58,163 nt of DNA, from positions 1-58,163 of the forward strand of contig JAGWOC010000013.1 of the NCBI GenBank assembly GCA_028872875.1, given 5' to 3'. The DNA is from Chloroflexota bacterium (GTDB taxonomy: Bacteria; Chloroflexota; Dehalococcoidia; DSTF01; JACRBR01). The stretch's first letter is position 1; each line of letters starts with the position of its first letter. The notes below the pieces were generated by a model. The model had not been told where the DNA came from. It did not search any database and saw only the letters and a program-made list of their open reading frames with translations. Shown here in pieces: positions 31,896-39,935 of this stretch. Made by a program: the position numbers and the translations under genes.

Positions 31896-31924
31896 TTGAC
31901 AGAGCGCGACCCGATCCCTATGAT
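31896..31924 (+). promoter_or_regulatory. Near-consensus sigma70 promoter
   Basis: TTGACA at 31896-31901 and TATGAT at 31919-31924 with a 17-base spacer. It reads towards the tandem small genes at 32038 and 32379, with a leader of about 105 bases. It is back-to-back with the LCP promoter. Confidence 0.75.
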
Positions 31925-32037
31925 CTCGCGGCGATCGCAGGCAAGAGGTCGATCGCCGCCGGTCCGCTGCCCGCCGCGGCGGAGCGGCGGCGAAGTGAAG
32001 GCGAAGCGCGTCCGGGGACGCGGAAGGAGCATGTGGG

Positions 32038-32337
32038 ATGCCCGACATGACAGTGGAGGAAGCGGTCAAGCAGAACTGCCAGGCGCTGCTGATCGGCGAC
32101 CTCATGCGCGTGATGAACGACCTCACGCCAGAGGCGATGGCGCAGGTGATGCAGGGTGGCGGCGCCATGGGCGCCATGCCCGCCCTCAAGTCGTTCGACA
32201 TCCAGAGCCACGATACGCAGGGCGAAGACCACGTCTTCAAGATCAAGTTCGAGGGCGACCAGGACTTCACCGCGCTCGCCACGTGGCGTGATGTCGGCGG
32301 TCAGTGGAAGATCGCCGCCCTGGCCGTGGAGCAGTAG
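32038..32337 (+). CDS. Small protein of unknown function, tandem paralogue 1
   Basis: 99 residues: MPDMTVEEAVKQNCQALLIG, then DLMRVMNDLTPEAMAQVMQ, a Gly/Ala/Met loop, and a strand-rich half ending WRDVGGQWKIAALAVEQ. The layout (N-terminal helices, then beta sheet ending W-K-I) recalls the NTF2/SnoaL-like fold. It resembles the next gene in the helix DLTPEAM and in the C-terminal strands. Soluble, no signal peptide. Function unknown. Confidence 0.78.
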   Translation: MPDMTVEEAVKQNCQALLIGDLMRVMNDLTPEAMAQVMQGGGAMGAMPALKSFDIQSHDTQGEDHVFKIKFEGDQDFTALATWRDVGGQWKIAALAVEQ

Positions 32338-32378
32338 GGGCGGTCGCACGGGCCGGCCCGCGACGAGAGGAGCACCAC

Positions 32379-32669
32379 ATGAACGCGGAAGAGTTCATGC
32401 GCGGCCACGCGGAGAAGGCATCGACCGGGCGCATCCCGGAGATCCTCGGCGACCTGACGCCGGAGGCGATGCAGCAGCTCATGCCGCTGATGGCCGGCGG
32501 CCCCAATCCGCCGACAGGCTACACCATCGCGCCGGTGGCCGGTGACGACAGCGACGACGTCTTCGACGTTACCTACACGGGCGACGGCGGCACGACGGTG
32601 ACGATGCGCGAGACCGTGCGCCAGGTCGACGGCGTCTGGCGGATCGTGAAGCTGGAACGGCCTGGCTGA
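32379..32669 (+). CDS. Small protein of unknown function, tandem paralogue 2
   Basis: 96 residues from the ATG at 32379 (CGAGAGGAGC before it). ILGDLTPEAMQQLMPLMAGG parallels the first paralogue, and VRQVDGVWRIVKLERPG matches its C-terminal strands. It begins 41 bases after that gene. A tandem duplication followed by divergence is the likely history, and the two may form a heterodimer. Confidence 0.75.
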   Translation: MNAEEFMRGHAEKASTGRIPEILGDLTPEAMQQLMPLMAGGPNPPTGYTIAPVAGDDSDDVFDVTYTGDGGTTVTMRETVRQVDGVWRIVKLERPG

Positions 32670-32853
32670 GCCAGCGGGCGCGGGGCAGCGGGCGCCGCCG
32701 GGCGAAGGAGCAGGGGCGCCGGACGCCCGAGCACCGGCCACCAGGGCTCTCTGGCGCGTGTGATGGGAGAGCGACGAGGCGCTTGACAGGCGCCGCCGCG
32801 CCATCCACGATTGGTGGGATCACACCCATCCGCGCAGGCGATCGGCGTACCGC

Positions 32854-33702
32854 ATGGACGACGCACGCTCCCTGGAATCCATCTGCCGCGACTGCGGGCG
32901 ACCGCTCTCGCTCCACGGCGAGCAGCACGGGCCGGCACGCTGCGCCGCGTGCTTCGATGGCTTTCTGCGCCACAGAGACGCCGAGTTCCTGAGCAGCTAC
33001 GCCGAGCTGGGCGTCGCCAGCCGGCGCATCATCGCCGAGACGAGCCTGCGGGCGCTGGTGATGGCGCCGCCGCCACACCGCAAGGTGCTGGCGATGCACA
33101 TCATGGAGCAGTACGTGCAGGCGGCCGGCGACCTCATCGGCCTCTATCACGCGCTGCGCGCCCGCGGGCACACGGCGGTGATGCGCGCGTTCCTCGCGTT
33201 CCGGCTCGACCGCGCGTCGGCGCTGGCGTTCTTCCGGGACGTGCGCGCGACGCCGGGCGCGGAGCTCCTCGATGCGCTCGGCATCCCGCGGCAGGACGAC
33301 ATCGCACGCCGCTGCCCGTCGCTCTCGAAGGGCGACGTGAAGGACCTCGACCGCGCGATCCACCAGATGCTCATCGACCTGCGTACGACCGTCGACCAGG
33401 GCGAGACGGCGGCGCTGGCGCTGGCGCAGATGGCCGGCGAGGAGCGTACGGGCAAGGCGCTGACGAACCAGTCGCGCTGGCTCGATACCGTCGGGCTGCG
33501 CCCCGACCAGGTGGCCACGATCGCCATCGACGAGCGGCGGCGGACCGTCAGCCTGACGGCGATCAGCGTGGACGAGCGCAAGCTACAGAAGACGGTCGGC
33601 GCCATCGACGCCATGACACGCGCGGCGCAGAACATGATCTACGCGGTGCTCACCGTGCACCAGGAAGAGGAGCGGGCGAAGTCAATCGTTCATGGTGGAT
33701 AG
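32854..33702 (+). CDS. Unknown protein with an N-terminal zinc-ribbon-like Cys cluster
   Basis: 282 residues. It starts with CRDCGRPLSLHGEQHGPARC followed by AACF, so there are two CxxC-type pairs that could bind zinc. The remainder is helical: RALVMAPPPHRKVLAMHIME, LYHALRARGHTAVMRAFL, and a C-terminal stretch ending VDERKLQKTVGAIDAMTRAA. I do not recognise the family. TTGACA at 32783-32788 could be part of its promoter. No operon partner is evident. 32670-32853 otherwise holds nothing. Confidence 0.72.
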   Translation: MDDARSLESICRDCGRPLSLHGEQHGPARCAACFDGFLRHRDAEFLSSYAELGVASRRIIAETSLRALVMAPPPHRKVLAMHIMEQYVQAAGDLIGLYHALRARGHTAVMRAFLAFRLDRASALAFFRDVRATPGAELLDALGIPRQDDIARRCPSLSKGDVKDLDRAIHQMLIDLRTTVDQGETAALALAQMAGEERTGKALTNQSRWLDTVGLRPDQVATIAIDERRRTVSLTAISVDERKLQKTVGAIDAMTRAAQNMIYAVLTVHQEEERAKSIVHGG

Positions 33703-33757
33703 TTCATGGTGAATCGTGCATCGCGCGGCGGTCCTCGCCGCTCACCGTGCACACAGG

Positions 33758-34735
33758 TCACGGGCAGGGCGAGGGCTGCGCGAAGCCCCAGTCGAGCAGA
33801 CGCTGGGCGTCCGCGTAGCGGTCCTGGCTGCGCATGAGCGCGGCGATGATGCTGCGGCCGTTGCGCGTGGCGGAAGCGACCATCGTCTGCTGCGACTGTT
33901 CCGTGTAGCCGATCTTCACGCCGTCGGCGCCGGGGTACTCCGTGAGGAGCCGGTTGCCGTTCCAGACCGGCGGCCCGTCCCACTTCGGCTGCCACTCCTC
34001 GGTCGAGACGATCTTCCGCAGCGTTGTGTTCTGCATCACGTAGCGGGCGAGCATCGCCATGTCGTAGGCGCTCGAGTAGAGCTTCGGGTCGTTGAGCCCG
34101 TGGGGGTTCGCGAAGTGGGTATCGTTGAGGGCGAGCGCCTTCGCCTTGTCGTTCATGAGCTTGACGAAGGCGGGCTGCGAGCCGGCGACGCCCTCGGCGA
34201 TGGCGATCGCCGCATCGTTGCCGGACGGGAGCAGGAGGCCATACAGCAGGTCGAGCAGCGAGAGCTTCATGCCGGGCTTGAGGCCCATGATCGTCGAGCC
34301 GGTCTCCTGGTAGAGCTGCGCCCCATCGACGTTCGCGGTGATCATCTTGCTGGTGCTGGCGTGCTGGATGGCGACCACGGCCGTCATCAGCTTCGTCAGG
34401 CTCGCCGGGGGAAGATGCGCGTGCTCGTCGCGGCTGTAGATGACGGCCCCGCACGCGCTGTCGATGAGCGCGATGGACTTGGCGCTGACGTAGGGGAAGC
34501 CGGGAGGCGGCGTGGGCGCCGGCGTCGGTGAAACGGCAGCCACGGCCGCGAGACGCAGCGGGCTCGACTCGGCGGCGGAGGCGGAAGTGGTGCACCCGTC
34601 GCAGCCGCGCGGCGCGAGCGGCCCGGCGTAGAGGGACCCCGAGGCCCAACCGGCAGCCATCGCGACCGCGGCGAGCGCGAGCCCTATCAGCACCGCACCC
34701 ACCCCGCCACGGGTCGCACGGCTGACGTCGTCCAT
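33758..34735 (-). CDS. D-alanyl-D-alanine carboxypeptidase (PBP5-like, S11 family)
   Basis: 325 residues from the ATG at 34735. One membrane anchor/signal segment (about 11-37), a Pro/Thr linker (68-78), then the penicillin-binding domain: Ser112-x-x-Lys115 (PPASLTKLM), Ser171-Gly-Asn (LLPSGNDAA), and Lys274-Ile-Gly in DGVKIGYT where KTG is usual. It trims the terminal D-Ala of peptidoglycan stem peptides. It suggests, with the LCP and M23 genes, that this bacterium has a peptidoglycan wall. The KIG variant may affect activity or beta-lactam binding. Confidence 0.9.
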   Translation of the reverse strand: MDDVSRATRGGVGAVLIGLALAAVAMAAGWASGSLYAGPLAPRGCDGCTTSASAAESSPLRLAAVAAVSPTPAPTPPPGFPYVSAKSIALIDSACGAVIYSRDEHAHLPPASLTKLMTAVVAIQHASTSKMITANVDGAQLYQETGSTIMGLKPGMKLSLLDLLYGLLLPSGNDAAIAIAEGVAGSQPAFVKLMNDKAKALALNDTHFANPHGLNDPKLYSSAYDMAMLARYVMQNTTLRKIVSTEEWQPKWDGPPVWNGNRLLTEYPGADGVKIGYTEQSQQTMVASATRNGRSIIAALMRSQDRYADAQRLLDWGFAQPSPCP

Positions 34736-34847
34736 TCCGGGCGAGTATAGCCGCGGCCAACACGTTTGGCCAGCATACCGACCACGGTCGTGATCGGATG
34801 CACAAACGGGGCGCGAGGGATGCGGGCGCAGCGCCGTTGACAGGCGA

Positions 34848-34875
34848 TTGACAGCCTTGCGTGCATGCCTATACT
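34848..34875 (+). promoter_or_regulatory. Consensus sigma70 promoter upstream of panD
   Basis: TTGACA at 34848-34853 and TATACT at 34870-34875 with a 16-base spacer; another TTGACA lies at 34837-34842. It should drive panD-panB-panC, with a start point near 34882. Confidence 0.8.
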
Positions 34876-34879
34876 GAAG

Positions 34880-35077
34880 TGCGCCGTCGATCCGCCTTGC
34901 GGACGGCGAGCGCGGGAAGACGGGACGGACATCAGGCTGCTTGGATCCGGCGTGACCGAGACGGCACATAGCGCGAGCAGAGCCTCGTACCGCCGTGCCT
35001 GTCCGGTCACCGGAGAGGCATTTCCTGTGCCGGCAGGGACGCAGCCTGAACTTCGTCCGCAGGGCAGGGGACACGCG
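34880..35077 (+). promoter_or_regulatory. Long leader before panD
   Basis: About 195 bases lie between the likely transcription start and the panD GTG. It begins with a hairpin, GCCGTCGATCCGCCTTGCGG followed by ACGGC (CCGC/GCGG and GCCGT/ACGGC stems). Another possible stem is CCGGTCACCGG near 35006-35016. I do not recognise a known riboswitch class. The open frame through it lacks coding character. Confidence 0.45.
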
Positions 35078-35458
35078 GTGCGCACCATCCTCAAGAGCAA
35101 GATCCACCGGGCCCGCGTGACGCAGGCCGACCTCCACTACGAGGGCAGCATCACCATCGACCCGCTGCTGCTCGAAGCCGCGGACATCGTGCCGTACGAG
35201 CAGGTGCACGTCCTCGACGTCGACAACGGCAGCCGCCTGACGACCTACGCGATCGAAGGCGCGCGCGGCAGCGGGCAGGTCTGCATCAACGGCGCCGCCG
35301 CGCGCCTCGTCCACCCCGGCGACACCGTCATCATCCTCACCTACACGACGGCCAGCGACGCCGAGGCGCGGCGCGCCCGCCCCGCACTGGTGTACGTCGA
35401 CGCGCAGAACCGCATCGTGCGTACGGGCAGCCACGTCGAGCCGGCGCCCGTCGTTTGA
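35078..35458 (+). CDS. panD: Aspartate 1-decarboxylase
   Basis: 126 residues from a GTG. Begins [20 protein letters not shown], then [17 protein letters not shown]. Self-cleavage should occur between Gly23 and Ser24 to give the pyruvoyl cofactor. [19 protein letters not shown] is the conserved C-terminal half. It makes beta-alanine from aspartate for pantothenate. panB starts 13 bases downstream and panC after it, so the three steps share an operon. A longer in-frame start in the leader is unlikely since PanD homologues begin at this point. Confidence 0.95.
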   Translation: MRTILKSKIHRARVTQADLHYEGSITIDPLLLEAADIVPYEQVHVLDVDNGSRLTTYAIEGARGSGQVCINGAAARLVHPGDTVIILTYTTASDAEARRARPALVYVDAQNRIVRTGSHVEPAPVV

Positions 35459-35471
35459 GCGAGGAGGCAGC

Positions 35472-36353
35472 ATGACCCGGGTAAGCACCACCGACGTGCG
35501 GCAGATGAAGCAACGGGGCGAAAAGATCGTGATGATGACGGCGTACGACTGCCCGACCGGGCGGCTGGTCGAGCAGGGGGGCGCCGACGTGATCCTCGTC
35601 GGCGACACGCTCGGCATGGTCGTGCTCGGCTACGACTCGACGCTGCCGGTGACCATGGAAGACATGATCCACCACACGAAGGCGGTGGTGCGCGGCACCG
35701 GGCACGCCCTCGTCGTCGGCGACATGCCCTTCATGAGCTATCAGACGGGCTGGCAGGACGCGATGCGCAACGCCGCGCGCTTCATCCAGGAGGCGGGCTG
35801 CGGCGCCGTCAAGCTCGAAGGCGGGGTGCGGTCCGCCGAGACCGTGCAGAAGCTCGTCGAAGCGGGCATCCCGGTGATGGGGCACATCGGCCTGACGCCG
35901 CAGTCCGTCAACCAGTTCGGGGGCTTCAAGGTGCAGGGCAAGACGCCCGCCGCAGCCGTCCAGCTCATGCACGACGCGCAGGCGCTCGAGCAGGCCGGCG
36001 CCTTCTCCATCGTGCTCGAGACGATCCCGGCGCCGCTCGCGGAGCTGCTGACGCAGCGCCTCAGCGTTCCGACGATCGGCATCGGCGCCGGCGCCGGCTG
36101 CGACGGCCAGGTGCAGGTCTTCCACGACATGCTCGGCATGTTCGAGGCGTTCGTCCCGAAGCACGCCGGGCGGTACGCCGAGATCGGCGAGGCGATCCGG
36201 GACGCCGTGCGCCGCTACGCCCAGGACGTCCGCTCGGGCGCGTTCCCGACCGAGAAGCAGAGCTTCCGCATGGACCCCGCGGCGCTCGCCGAGCTGCGGC
36301 CGGGCGGCGCCGGCACGATCGGGCGTCGCCACGCGCTCGGGCTCGACGCATGA
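35472..36353 (+). CDS. panB: 3-methyl-2-oxobutanoate hydroxymethyltransferase
   Basis: 293 residues, TIM-barrel. Metal and substrate residues are in VILVGDTLGMVVLGYDSTLP, VVGDMPFMSY, KLEGG, GHIGLTPQSVNQFGGFKVQG and PTIGIGAGAGCDGQVQVFHD. It transfers a hydroxymethyl group from methylene-THF to ketoisovalerate to give ketopantoate. Length is slightly above the usual 265-280 because of a C-terminal tail (GGAGTIGRRHALGLDA). Second gene of panDBC. Confidence 0.96.
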   Translation: MTRVSTTDVRQMKQRGEKIVMMTAYDCPTGRLVEQGGADVILVGDTLGMVVLGYDSTLPVTMEDMIHHTKAVVRGTGHALVVGDMPFMSYQTGWQDAMRNAARFIQEAGCGAVKLEGGVRSAETVQKLVEAGIPVMGHIGLTPQSVNQFGGFKVQGKTPAAAVQLMHDAQALEQAGAFSIVLETIPAPLAELLTQRLSVPTIGIGAGAGCDGQVQVFHDMLGMFEAFVPKHAGRYAEIGEAIRDAVRRYAQDVRSGAFPTEKQSFRMDPAALAELRPGGAGTIGRRHALGLDA

Positions 36354-36379
36354 TGCGCCGCCGGCGCCGCTGACCGGCC

Positions 36380-37219
36380 TTGCGCGTCTTCCGCACGGTC
36401 GCTGAGGTCCGCTCGTGGCGCCGGCAGCTCGCCGGCGACCTCGGCCTCGTGCCGACGATGGGCTACCTGCACGAAGGCCACCTCTCGCTCGTGCGCGCGG
36501 CGCGCGCCGCCGATGCGCACGTCGCCGTCTCGATCTTCGTCAATCCGACGCAGTTCGCGCCCGGCGAGGACCTGGCGCGCTACCCGCGCGACGAGGCTCG
36601 CGACCTCGCACTGCTCGAAGCCGAGCGCGCCGACGCCGTGTTCGCTCCGTCCGTCGCGGAGATGTACCCGCCCGGGTACAGCACCTGGGTCGAGGTCGAA
36701 GGGCTGACCGCGCGGCTCGAAGGCGCCAGCCGCCCGGCGCACTTTCGCGGCGTCACGACCGTCGTCGCCAAGCTGCTGGAGATCGTCCGGCCCCGCCGCG
36801 CGTACTTCGGTCAGAAGGACGCACAGCAGCTCGCCGTGGTGCGCCGCATGGTGCGCGACCTCGATATCGACGTCGAGATCGTCGGCCTGCCGATCGTGCG
36901 CGAAGCGGACGGCCTGGCGCTGAGCAGCCGCAACGTCTACCTCCAGGGCGACGACCGGCAGGCGGCGCTCGTACTGAGCCACGCGCTCGCGCTGGCCCGC
37001 CGGATGTCCGACGACGGCGTGCGTGACGCGAACGCGATCCGCGCGGAGATGGAGGCGTTGATCCGCGCCGAGCCGCGCGCGTCCGTCGACTACGTGAGCA
37101 TCGCCGACCCGGACACGCTCGACGAGCTGGAGACGATCGACCGGCCGGCGCTGGCGTCGCTGGCGGTGCGCATCGGCGGCACGCGGCTCATCGACAACAG
37201 CATCCTCGGGGCGGAGTAG
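36380..37219 (+). CDS. panC: Pantothenate synthetase
   Basis: 279 residues from a TTG at 36380. The nucleotidyltransferase signature VPTMGYLHEGHLSLVRAA holds His31 and His34; ATP-binding elements include FVNPTQFAPGEDLARYPR, YFGQKDAQQLAVVRRMVRDL and LALSSRNVYL (KMSKS-like site). It joins pantoate and beta-alanine with ATP. The TTG start gives the usual PanC N-terminus (LRVFRTVAEVRSWRR) and lies 26 bases after panB. Ketopantoate reductase (panE) is not in the window. Confidence 0.95.
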   Translation: MRVFRTVAEVRSWRRQLAGDLGLVPTMGYLHEGHLSLVRAARAADAHVAVSIFVNPTQFAPGEDLARYPRDEARDLALLEAERADAVFAPSVAEMYPPGYSTWVEVEGLTARLEGASRPAHFRGVTTVVAKLLEIVRPRRAYFGQKDAQQLAVVRRMVRDLDIDVEIVGLPIVREADGLALSSRNVYLQGDDRQAALVLSHALALARRMSDDGVRDANAIRAEMEALIRAEPRASVDYVSIADPDTLDELETIDRPALASLAVRIGGTRLIDNSILGAE

Positions 37220-37339
37220 GCGCGGCAGGCAGCGCGCCCGTGCGCCGCGGCCGATTCTGGCCGGGCGCGGGCGGCGGCGGTACCATGGGGCATTCCCATC
37301 ATTGGATGCAGGAGCCCGGGGACGGGAGGGGGCGGGCGC

Positions 37340-38089
37340 ATGTCCGGACACTCGAAATGGTCGCAGATCAAGCGCCAGAAGGGCGCCGCCGACGCGCAGC
37401 GCGGGCAGCTCTTCACCAGGCTGACCAAGGAGATCATCATCTCCGCGAAGGCGGGCGGGCCTGACCCGAACGCCAACTTCCGGCTGCGGCTCGCCGTCCA
37501 GAAGGCGCGCGACAACAACATGCCGGCCGAGAACATCGAGCGGGCGATCAAGCGCGCCGCCGGCGGCGGCGAGGGCGCGGAGCTGGCCGAGGTGACCTAC
37601 GAGGGGTTCGGGCCGGCGGGCACGTCGATCATCGTCGAAGCGGCGACGGACAACCGCAACCGCACCGTCGCGGAGATTCGCAACGTCTTTGCGCGCGCCG
37701 GCGGCAATCTGGGCGAGGCCGGCTCCGTCGCCTGGAACTTCGACGCGCGGGGCGTCATCAACGTCGCGCGTAACGGCAGGGACGCCGACCAGGTCGCGCT
37801 CTACGCGATCGACGCCGGCGCCGAGGACGTGCAGATCGGCGACGACAGCATCGACATCTACACCGGCCCGGCGGATCTCGAGGCCGTCAAGAAGGCGCTC
37901 GAGGCGCACGGCGTGCCGGTCGAGTCCGCAGAGGCCGCGCGCGTCCCGAAGACCACGATCCACCTCGACGAGAAGCAGGCGGTCCAGGTGCTGCGCCTGG
38001 TCGAGAAGCTCGAGGCGCTCGACGACGTGCAGAAGGTCTACTTCAACGCCGAGTTCAGCGACGACGTGCTCGCGTCGTACACGAGCTGA
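37340..38089 (+). CDS. yebC: YebC/PmpR-family (TACO1-like) regulatory or translation factor
   Basis: 249 residues, complete. It begins MSGHSKWSQIKRQKGAADAQ and contains FRLRLAVQKARDNNMPAENI, TYEGFGPAGTSIIVEAATDN and GAEDVQIGDDSIDIYT, as in all YebC proteins. Members have been described as transcription factors and, more recently, as ribosome-associated factors that help with proline-rich stretches. It directly precedes ruvC, a very common order in bacteria. Confidence 0.95.
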   Translation: MSGHSKWSQIKRQKGAADAQRGQLFTRLTKEIIISAKAGGPDPNANFRLRLAVQKARDNNMPAENIERAIKRAAGGGEGAELAEVTYEGFGPAGTSIIVEAATDNRNRTVAEIRNVFARAGGNLGEAGSVAWNFDARGVINVARNGRDADQVALYAIDAGAEDVQIGDDSIDIYTGPADLEAVKKALEAHGVPVESAEAARVPKTTIHLDEKQAVQVLRLVEKLEALDDVQKVYFNAEFSDDVLASYTS

Positions 38090-38093
38090 GCGT

Positions 38094-38615
38094 GTGAGCG
38101 GCGCGGCGCCCCCGGCGATCATCCTCGGCGTCGACCCGGGCACCCGCTCCACGGGCTGGGGCGTCATCGCGCTCGACCGCGCGGAGCCCCGCGCGCTGGC
38201 CTGCGACGTCATCGTGCCGAAGGCGCGGCTCCCCCTCGAACAACGGCTGGAGCACATCTTCTCGGAGCTGGGCGACGTCATCGCCCGCTTCCAGCCGACC
38301 GTGATGGCGATCGAGGAGCCGTTCGTCGGCACGAACGTGCGCTCGGCGATGGCGGTCGGCGAGGCGCGGACCGTCGCCATGCTGGCGGCGACGCTGGCCG
38401 GGCTGCCGGTGCACCACTACGCGCCGGCGCGCATCAAGGCGTCGGTGGCGGGCTACGGCCAGGGAGAGAAGGCGCAGGTGCGCGAGATGCTCCGGCTCCA
38501 GCTCGGCATGGCGGAAGCGCCCGCCGACCTCAACGCCAGCGATGCCCTCGCCGTCGCCCTCTGCCACGCGATCCAGCATCGCGCGGACGAGCTGATCGCG
38601 TCGGCCGGGGGGTGA
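38094..38615 (+). CDS. ruvC: Crossover junction endodeoxyribonuclease RuvC
   Basis: 173 residues from a GTG 4 bases after the yebC stop. Catalytic acidic residues: Asp14 in IILGVDPGTRSTGWGV, Glu in VMAIEEPFVGTN, and the two Asp in DLNASDALAVALCHA. It cuts Holliday junctions together with RuvAB. The yebC-ruvC order is standard; ruvA and ruvB are not in the window. Confidence 0.94.
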   Translation: MSGAAPPAIILGVDPGTRSTGWGVIALDRAEPRALACDVIVPKARLPLEQRLEHIFSELGDVIARFQPTVMAIEEPFVGTNVRSAMAVGEARTVAMLAATLAGLPVHHYAPARIKASVAGYGQGEKAQVREMLRLQLGMAEAPADLNASDALAVALCHAIQHRADELIASAGG

Positions 38616-38763
38616 CGCTGGGCCGGCCGCGGGGCAAGGCCGGCACTGGTTCTCTCGTATCCCGCGCCCGGGCCGGGTAACACTTTCACGGGAGACAGCG
38701 TTCTACCTTCTGACACCAGCCGTACACCCCGCCCGGGGCATACACGTCATGAGGTAGCCAGCG

Positions 38764-39237
38764 ATGTCCAGCCGCCCCCGCTTCCGCACCCGCCCCGTCT
38801 CGCTCCTGCTGCTCGCCGCCTCCGCGGGCATCGCGCTCTGGCTCATCCTGCCATGGGGTCACCTGCAGGGCGCATCGGGCGCCGCCGCGGGGGGGCCGCT
38901 GGTGGTCGATGGCCGGGTGCAGGTGCGGACGGACGGCAATGTCGTGACGCGGCTCGTCGTCCCCATCACCCTGCGCGGGCAGCAGGGGGTCTCGCTCGAC
39001 GGCACCGTCCTCCGCGCCGAAACCGACATGAGCCCGACGGCGGCCGCCGCGGTGCCGGCGAAGTTCAGCCTGAGCTGGCTCGACGGCAACGGCGACCGCG
39101 TCATCGATGCGGGTGAGCACGTCGTGCTCACGGTGGACCTGCCCGCCGTCAGTACCGTCCACCCGGGCAATCCGCTCGCCCTCGTCTTCAAGAGCACCGG
39201 CGGGAGCAGGCTGACGATCGCGGACGTGCTGCCGTAG
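38764..39237 (+). CDS. Membrane-anchored or secreted protein with an archaellin-like C-terminal domain
   Basis: 157 residues. An N-terminal hydrophobic helix (about 11-31, PVSLLLLAASAGIALWLILP) follows a basic start, then a beta-rich domain. The segment LSWLDGNGDRVIDAGEHVVL then TVDLPAVSTVHPGNPLALVF and a final LTIADVLP resembles the C-terminal half of archaellins, where NGD-x-x-(L/I)-(D/E)-x-GE-x-x-x-x-TVDL and LTIERT-P recur. It lacks the class III signal peptide motif (G-I/L-TGLE), so it is not a standard archaellin. It could be a stator- or cap-like partner (as FlaF/FlaG carry a related beta sandwich), or an unrelated beta-sandwich protein. The gap 38616-38763 holds nothing I recognise. 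Confidence 0.55.
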   Translation: MSSRPRFRTRPVSLLLLAASAGIALWLILPWGHLQGASGAAAGGPLVVDGRVQVRTDGNVVTRLVVPITLRGQQGVSLDGTVLRAETDMSPTAAAAVPAKFSLSWLDGNGDRVIDAGEHVVLTVDLPAVSTVHPGNPLALVFKSTGGSRLTIADVLP

Positions 39238-39275
39238 GGACCGGCAGCAGTCACCAGTTGTCAGGAATCACGGTC

Positions 39276-39300
39276 GTAGGGGCGCTGCTTGCCGCGCCCC
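39276..39300. repeat. Dispersed palindromic repeat A, copy 2
   Basis: Same 25-base unit as 3429-3453 (one change), beginning GTAGGGGCGCTGCTTGCCGC. It is 39 bases after the end of the preceding gene. Confidence 0.7.
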
Positions 39301-39343
39301 GTTGCGACGTAACAGTCGGCAGTCCTTGACGAGCGGCCGCCGC

Positions 39344-39925
39344 CTACCGATTACCGATCACTGAGTCCTGCCGCACGAACATCAGCAGCGCCGCGATGCT
39401 CTTGGCGTCGCGAATCTCGCCGCGGTCGACGGCCGCGAGCGCCTCGCCGAGCGTCAGGCGCTCGAGGCGCAGGTCCTCGTCCTCGTCGGCGTCGAGCGGG
39501 TCTTCGACGAGCTCGCTGGCCACGTAGACGTGCTGGTACTCGGTCGAATACCCCGGCGCGAGGAACATGCCGCCGAGCCGCCGCAGCGTGCCGCGGTGCC
39601 CCGTCTCCTCGCGCAGCTCGCGCTGCGCGGCGTCTTCCGGCGACGCGTCGCGCGCGTCGACGCCGCCCGCCGGCAGCTCGAGCAGCCAGGCACGTACCGG
39701 ATGGCGGTACTGGCGTACAAGCAGCAGGCGGCCGGCGGCGTCGACCGGCACGAGCACGACCGCCTGGCCGTACTCCACGACCTCGCGCTCGTACGTGGCG
39801 CTATCCGCGGCCCGCAGCGTGTCGACGCGCACGCCGATCATCTTCCCATCGAAGACGCGCCGTGACGCGACGACCCGGGGCATCCTCATGCCGTCATCGG
39901 CGTGACCGGGCGTTTCGGGACTCAC
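39344..39925 (-). CDS. Nudix hydrolase, ADP-ribose pyrophosphatase type
   Basis: 193 residues from a GTG at 39925; ATGs at 39889 and 39883 are alternatives, and the family usually begins near the latter. The Nudix box runs from GGVDARDASPEDAAQREL to REETGH. Upstream LVRQYRHPVRAWLLELPAGG is typical of ADP-ribose/nucleoside-diphosphate-sugar hydrolases (NudF-like). The start is 10 bases after the preceding acetyltransferase stop, so the two genes are one transcript. Confidence 0.9.
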   Translation of the reverse strand: MSPETPGHADDGMRMPRVVASRRVFDGKMIGVRVDTLRAADSATYEREVVEYGQAVVLVPVDAAGRLLLVRQYRHPVRAWLLELPAGGVDARDASPEDAAQRELREETGHRGTLRRLGGMFLAPGYSTEYQHVYVASELVEDPLDADEDEDLRLERLTLGEALAAVDRGEIRDAKSIAALLMFVRQDSVIGNR

Positions 39926-39935
39926 GATTCCAGGC

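Noticed and set aside
34880-35077. N-terminal extension of PanD
   Set aside because: The frame is open through the leader, but PanD proteins start at [10 protein letters not shown], and the promoter and hairpins lie in the extension.
36215-38380. A 721-residue protein on the minus strand
   Set aside because: It lies fully opposite panC, yebC and ruvC, which are certain genes. The frame is open only because of high GC codon structure, and the sequence is Arg/Val/Ala-rich without motifs.
38616-38763. Cyclic-di-GMP (GEMM) riboswitch upstream of the archaellin-like protein
   Set aside because: I looked for the conserved core of this class and did not find it.
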